NCBI GenBank assembly: GCA_023228885.1
Contig: JALOAJ010000033.1
Span: forward strand, 1 to 25,048
Source: Bacillota bacterium
GTDB lineage: Bacteria > Bacillota > Clostridia > Monoglobales > Firm-18
Reading direction: 5' to 3'
DNA: 25,048 nt
Part shown: positions 21,530 through 25,048 of the stretch, piece after piece
Position numbering within the stretch: position 1 is the first letter of the stretch
Layout: every line of letters begins with the position of its first letter
Notes under the pieces: model-generated
Databases searched by the model: none
What the model saw: the letters and a program-made list of their open reading frames with translations, nothing else
What the model was told of the DNA's origin: nothing
Position numbers and translations under genes: made by a program

Positions 21530-23140
21530 ATGGCGGTTAAATATGTTTTTGTCACAGGCGGGGTTGTGTCGGGCATAGGAAAGGGCATTACGGCGGCATC
21601 GCTTGGGCGTTTGTTAAAGGCAAGGGGTTTAAAGGTAACAATGCAAAAGTTTGACCCATATATAAATATGGACCCGGGTACAATGAGCCCATATCAGCAT
21701 GGTGAAGTGTTCGTTACCGATGACGGTTCGGAAACTGATTTGGATTTAGGTCACTATGAGCGTTTTATAGATGAAAATCTTAGCGCTCATTGTAATAAAA
21801 CGACCGGGAAAATATACTGGAGCGTTATTACCAAAGAACGGCGCGGAGAATTTTTAGGCTCTACCGTTCAAGTTATACCCCATATTACAAACGAAATTAT
21901 TGATAGCGTATATCAGGTTGGCAAAGTGCGCCAAACGGATATTGTAATTACCGAAATAGGCGGAACGGTGGGCGATATTGAAAGTTTGCCTTTTCTTGAA
22001 GCAATCAGGCAGGTTGCAATTAATGTCGGTCGTGAAAACTGCTTGTTTATTCATGTGACGCTTGTTCCGTATCTTGAAAAATCGGGAGAGCAAAAATCAA
22101 AACCCACCCAGCACAGCGTTAAGGATTTGTTGGGATTGGGAATTCAACCCGATATAATAGTGTGCAGAACAACAATGCACCTGCCGAAGGAGCTTCGGGA
22201 TAAAATAGCGTTGTTTTGCAATGTTCCTTCGGAATGCATAATTGAAAATATGGACACCCAAAGCCTTTATGAAGTTCCGCTTATGCTTGAGCTTGAAGGG
22301 CTGGGGAATGTTGTATGCAAACGCCTTCATTTGGATTGCCGCCCGCCTGACCTTTCGGGGTGGAGCGCCATTGTCGAAAAACATAAAACCTTGCGAGGGT
22401 GCGTCAAAATTGCGCTTGTGGGCAAGTATGTCGCATTGCATGACGCATACATAAGCATTGCCGAGGCGCTCACGCACGCAGGGATTGCGCATGGGGTAAA
22501 CATTGAAATAAATTGGGTTAATTCCGATTATGTTACAACGGCGAATATTGATGAAATTTTAAGCGACTGCGATGGAATAATTGTTCCGGGCGGGTTTGGC
22601 GACAGGGGCATAAAAGGTAAAATCCTTTCTATTAAATACGCAAGAGAAAATAAAATTCCGTTTTTCGGTATCAGCCTTGGAATGCAGCTTGCGGTTGTCG
22701 AATTTGCACGAAATGTTGCAAAGCTTGACGATGCGCACAGCGCAGAGCTTGACCCTGATACGCCGCATCCTGTTGTTGACTTGGTGCCGGGGCAAAAAAG
22801 CGAAGAAGGTTTTTGCGGCGCAATGCGCTTAGGTCAGTATAAGTGCGTTCTTTGCGAGGGGACGAAGGCGCATCAGGCGTATAAACAAAGCGAAATAAAC
22901 GAGCGCCATAGGCATAGGTATGAATTTAACAATAAATATGTAGAAAAACTGTCAAAGTCAGGGCTTATTATAGCAGGAAAATCGCTTGACGGTGAGTTTA
23001 TAGAGGTTATTGAGTATAATGGCAATCCATGGTTTGTGGGCGTTTCGTTTCACCCGGAATTTAAGTCGCGACCGAATCGAGCGCATCCATTATTTAAAGA
23101 TTTTGTAAAATCGACAATGGAAAACAGCAAAACCCGTTGA
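21530..23140 (+). CDS. pyrG: CTP synthase with Ser in place of the glutaminase catalytic Cys
   Basis: This 536-residue enzyme makes CTP from UTP and ATP. The synthetase domain is intact: KYVFVTGGVVSGIGKGITAA, QKFDPYINMDPGTMSPYQHG, the ITEIGGTVGDIESLPFLEA region, and GEQKSKPTQHSVKDLLGLGI. The class I glutaminase domain has the oxyanion loop VPGGFGDRG and the His/Glu of the triad in SFHPEFKSRP. The nucleophile elbow, normally GICLGMQ, reads GISLGMQ: codon 382 is AGC (22673-22675), one base from TGC. With Ser there, glutamine hydrolysis should be lost or very weak, leaving ammonia-dependent CTP synthesis. Every other family feature looks normal, so this is either a real change or a single sequence error. 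ATG 21530 has GGAGGT upstream. Confidence 0.96.
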   Translation: MAVKYVFVTGGVVSGIGKGITAASLGRLLKARGLKVTMQKFDPYINMDPGTMSPYQHGEVFVTDDGSETDLDLGHYERFIDENLSAHCNKTTGKIYWSVITKERRGEFLGSTVQVIPHITNEIIDSVYQVGKVRQTDIVITEIGGTVGDIESLPFLEAIRQVAINVGRENCLFIHVTLVPYLEKSGEQKSKPTQHSVKDLLGLGIQPDIIVCRTTMHLPKELRDKIALFCNVPSECIIENMDTQSLYEVPLMLELEGLGNVVCKRLHLDCRPPDLSGWSAIVEKHKTLRGCVKIALVGKYVALHDAYISIAEALTHAGIAHGVNIEINWVNSDYVTTANIDEILSDCDGIIVPGGFGDRGIKGKILSIKYARENKIPFFGISLGMQLAVVEFARNVAKLDDAHSAELDPDTPHPVVDLVPGQKSEEGFCGAMRLGQYKCVLCEGTKAHQAYKQSEINERHRHRYEFNNKYVEKLSKSGLIIAGKSLDGEFIEVIEYNGNPWFVGVSFHPEFKSRPNRAHPLFKDFVKSTMENSKTR

Positions 23141-23202
23141 TTACCTGTTTTTTGCGCTAAAATACAGCACCGTTACATAGTTTTACATTTCTATTACAAC
23201 GC

Positions 23203-23231
23203 TTGACTAAGCAAAAAGCAGATGATATAAT
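23203..23231 (+). promoter_or_regulatory. Promoter of the SLH-protein gene, with long leader
   Basis: TTGACT (23203-23208) and perfect TATAAT (23226-23231), 17-base spacer. The start codon lies at 23399, giving an untranslated leader of about 160 bases with no gene in it; long leaders are common on abundant S-layer mRNAs. AAGGGAGG (23384-23391) is the ribosome binding site. Confidence 0.8.
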
Positions 23232-23398
23232 CAATTCAGTAACAACGCTGGCAATATTTTTCGCGAAACTGCATGCCTATACATAAAAAAGCGAACAATT
23301 TGCCAAATGGTGCATACGAATGAAAGGGGCGTGTGACATTTTAAATTGATTTTAACTCTTTCAAAACAAATAAAAAAAATTATAAGGGAGGATTTTTC

Positions 23399-25048
23399 AT
23401 GAAAAATCTCAAAAAAGTATTTGCAGTTGTTATTGCTTTGTCAATGATTTTGAGTACCGCTGCTTTTGCGGCTGTATTTTCAGATGTTGCAGACAACGCT
23501 GCTTATACTGAAGCAATCGAGTTAGGCGCTTCTATTAACCTGTTCACAGGTTATGAAGATGGTTCCTTCAAACCTGAAGGCGACATCACAAGGGCAGAAT
23601 TCGCAGCAATTATTGTTAGAATGCTTGGACAAGAAGCACAATCATCCGGTGCGGCAGGGGCAACAAAGTTTGCGGATGTTCCTTCAACCCACTGGGCAGC
23701 AGGTTACATAAACATCGTTACCAATCTTGGCATAGTTAACGGTTATGGCGATGGTAACTTTGGTCCTGAAGACAATGTTACATACGAACAAGCTGTTAAA
23801 ATGTGTGTTGTGGCTCTTGGATATGAGCCGGCAGCAGCTGGAAACTATCCTGTTGGTTACCTTACAATCGCACAACAAAGAGGCGTAACAACAAGCGTTA
23901 AGGGCACAAGCGGCGTTGCAATAAACAGAGGCCAAGTTGCTCAAATGGCATTTAATTCACTTGATGTTCCGCTTATGACGCAAACAGGCTTTGGAACATA
24001 CATAGAGTATGTTATAAACGACGGAACAAACAACACAACAAGAAAAACATTGCTTAGCGAAAACCTTGATATAGTTAAAATTAAAGCAATGGTTGAACAA
24101 ACATATGATCTTTCAAGCTCCAAAAAAGAGAGCCTTGTTCAAGTAGAGGTTCTAAATGCTTACAGATCAATTTATGGCGACAAAGGCGAAAAGTTTGAAG
24201 AAGACACAAAAGTAAGCATTGATGCTGGTAAAACAAATCTTAAATCATTTGTTGGCTACAATGTAATAGCTTATGTTGCATATAACGATGCATATGATGA
24301 TGACCCTGTTGCTTTGTATGTAACAAAAGATATTTCTTCGGCAGATGAAATTACAATCGCTGCAAGTGATATTGAAGACATTGTTAAGGTTGGCTCAACC
24401 CATTATGATGTTAGCTACATGGCATCCAAAGACGCAAGGTCAGCTGAAAAGTTTTCCGTTGATGCAGGTGCAAGGGTTTACTATAATGGACAAAAAGACG
24501 ACAGAACACTAACCACAATTTTAAATAACTTCTACGGTACAGCAACCTTCGCGCTTAACGATTCAAGAAATACCGAATATGACTATGATACAGTATATGT
24601 TCTTCATTATGAGAATGCTGTTGTAGAATCGGTTAACCTTACAGCAGGCAGAGTAAGCGTTAAAGAAGGTAAAGTAGTTTATTTCGGTGACAACCAACCG
24701 GATAGCTCAGCTACTCTTTACGATGTAGACGGCAAAGAGCTTGAGTGGTCGGAACTTGAAGAAAATGATGTTCTTTCAATAAGAAGAACTGTCGGCACAA
24801 ACAACAGAAATGTTTATGTTTGCACACTTGTTCGTAATGTTGTTGAAGGCGTTATCACAGAAAAAACCAGCGAAGACGATGCAGAATTCAAAATCGGCGG
24901 AGCATACTACAAAACCGATAACGGTATAGTTTATCCGGACGATTTAGACTTGCAGTATGAAGGCGTATTCTACCTTGACATATTCGGTCGCATTGCATAC
25001 TACGAAGCACAATCTTCACTAAGCAGCAACTATGCTTTTGTTATTGAT
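23399..25048 (+). CDS. SLH-domain surface (S-layer-type) protein, 3' end beyond window
   Basis: The frame is open for 550 codons and runs off the right edge. It starts with a Sec signal (MKNLKKVFAVVIALSMILST, then AAFA). Three S-layer homology repeats follow. The first, about 27-70, has FSDVADNAAYTEAIELGASI, then GYEDGSFKPEGDITRAEFAA. The second, about 87-140, has FADVPSTHWAAGYI, then GYGDGNFGPEDNVTYEQAVKM. The third, about 145-190, is more divergent, with GYLTIAQQRGV, then INRGQVAQMAFNSL. SLH repeats bind pyruvylated secondary cell-wall polymer. The rest is Thr/Asp/Tyr-rich with no family I recognise and contains one Cys (near residue 476). Codon choice is narrower than in neighbours (ACA, GCA, GTT and AAC favoured), as expected of a very highly expressed gene. 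It may be the S-layer protein itself or another abundant wall-bound protein. Confidence 0.9.
   Translation, partial: MKNLKKVFAVVIALSMILSTAAFAAVFSDVADNAAYTEAIELGASINLFTGYEDGSFKPEGDITRAEFAAIIVRMLGQEAQSSGAAGATKFADVPSTHWAAGYINIVTNLGIVNGYGDGNFGPEDNVTYEQAVKMCVVALGYEPAAAGNYPVGYLTIAQQRGVTTSVKGTSGVAINRGQVAQMAFNSLDVPLMTQTGFGTYIEYVINDGTNNTTRKTLLSENLDIVKIKAMVEQTYDLSSSKKESLVQVEVLNAYRSIYGDKGEKFEEDTKVSIDAGKTNLKSFVGYNVIAYVAYNDAYDDDPVALYVTKDISSADEITIAASDIEDIVKVGSTHYDVSYMASKDARSAEKFSVDAGARVYYNGQKDDRTLTTILNNFYGTATFALNDSRNTEYDYDTVYVLHYENAVVESVNLTAGRVSVKEGKVVYFGDNQPDSSATLYDVDGKELEWSELEENDVLSIRRTVGTNNRNVYVCTLVRNVVEGVITEKTSEDDAEFKIGGAYYKTDNGIVYPDDLDLQYEGVFYLDIFGRIAYYEAQSSLSSNYAFVID

Noticed and set aside
22097..22492. 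Minus-strand open frame inside pyrG
   Set aside because: It is antisense to a conserved enzyme with no independent evidence; a shadow.

Overview
The window looks like chromosome of an anaerobic, Gram-positive-type (Clostridia-like Firmicutes) bacterium. The evidence is an AT-leaning composition with long AT-rich intergenic stretches, strong AGGAGG-type ribosome binding sites, frequent TTG/GTG starts, an electron-bifurcating NfnAB pair, an ECF-type vitamin transporter subunit, an FHA-FtsW/RodA-PBP cassette and an SLH-domain surface protein. No rRNA, tRNA, CRISPR array or transposase gene is visible, and no gene-free stretch exceeds about 260 bases.

Layout. 54-611 (-): remnant of a molybdenum hydroxylase large subunit, cut off after about 180 residues. 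768-2018 (+): unrecognised protein with ferritin-like ExxH motifs. 2033-2743 (-): multi-pass membrane protein. 2776-3258: mirrored -10 elements, a folded leader, a 76-residue small protein and a perfect terminator. 3261-4434 (+): a strong promoter followed by an APH-like small-molecule kinase overlapping an ECF transporter S component. 4452-5291 (-): AraC-type regulator. 5388-10462 (+): a sugar-acid cluster of Cof-type HAD phosphatase, PfkB-family kinase, 6-phosphogluconate dehydrogenase and LarA-like nickel-pincer racemase/epimerase, closed by a perfect terminator. 10501-13876 (+): Lrp/AsnC regulator plus a TrpXYZ-type ABC transporter (lipoprotein, permease, ATPase). 13919-17017 (+): FHA protein, FtsW/RodA-type glycosyltransferase and class B PBP. 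17049-19347 (+): NfnA and NfnB. 19358-21463 (+): rplU, rpmA and obg. 21469-23140 (+): pyrG on its own promoter. 23203-25048 (+): the start of an SLH surface protein running off the window.

Two observations stand out. First, three short intergenic elements, upstream of gnd, the larA-like gene and the ABC permease gene, fold into the same H-type pseudoknot. Their two stems differ in sequence but keep pairing, the stems abut with no gap, and each ends directly against a GGAAAGG/GGAAGG ribosome-binding sequence. Competing helices that use the same strands are also present, so this looks like a family of translational switches or RBS-carrying repeats that I cannot match to a known class. Second, the CTP synthase has Ser in place of the glutaminase catalytic Cys (GISLGMQ instead of GICLGMQ), which predicts an ammonia-dependent enzyme if the base is correct.

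How the genes fit together. The central cluster reads as hydroxy-acid epimerisation, sugar-acid phosphorylation, oxidative decarboxylation of 6-phosphogluconate to make NADPH, and phosphate-ester turnover. NfnAB links the NADPH, NADH and ferredoxin pools. The remaining units are housekeeping (cell wall, ribosome, CTP, envelope) and nutrient uptake (vitamin-like via ECF, amino-acid-like via the ABC system).
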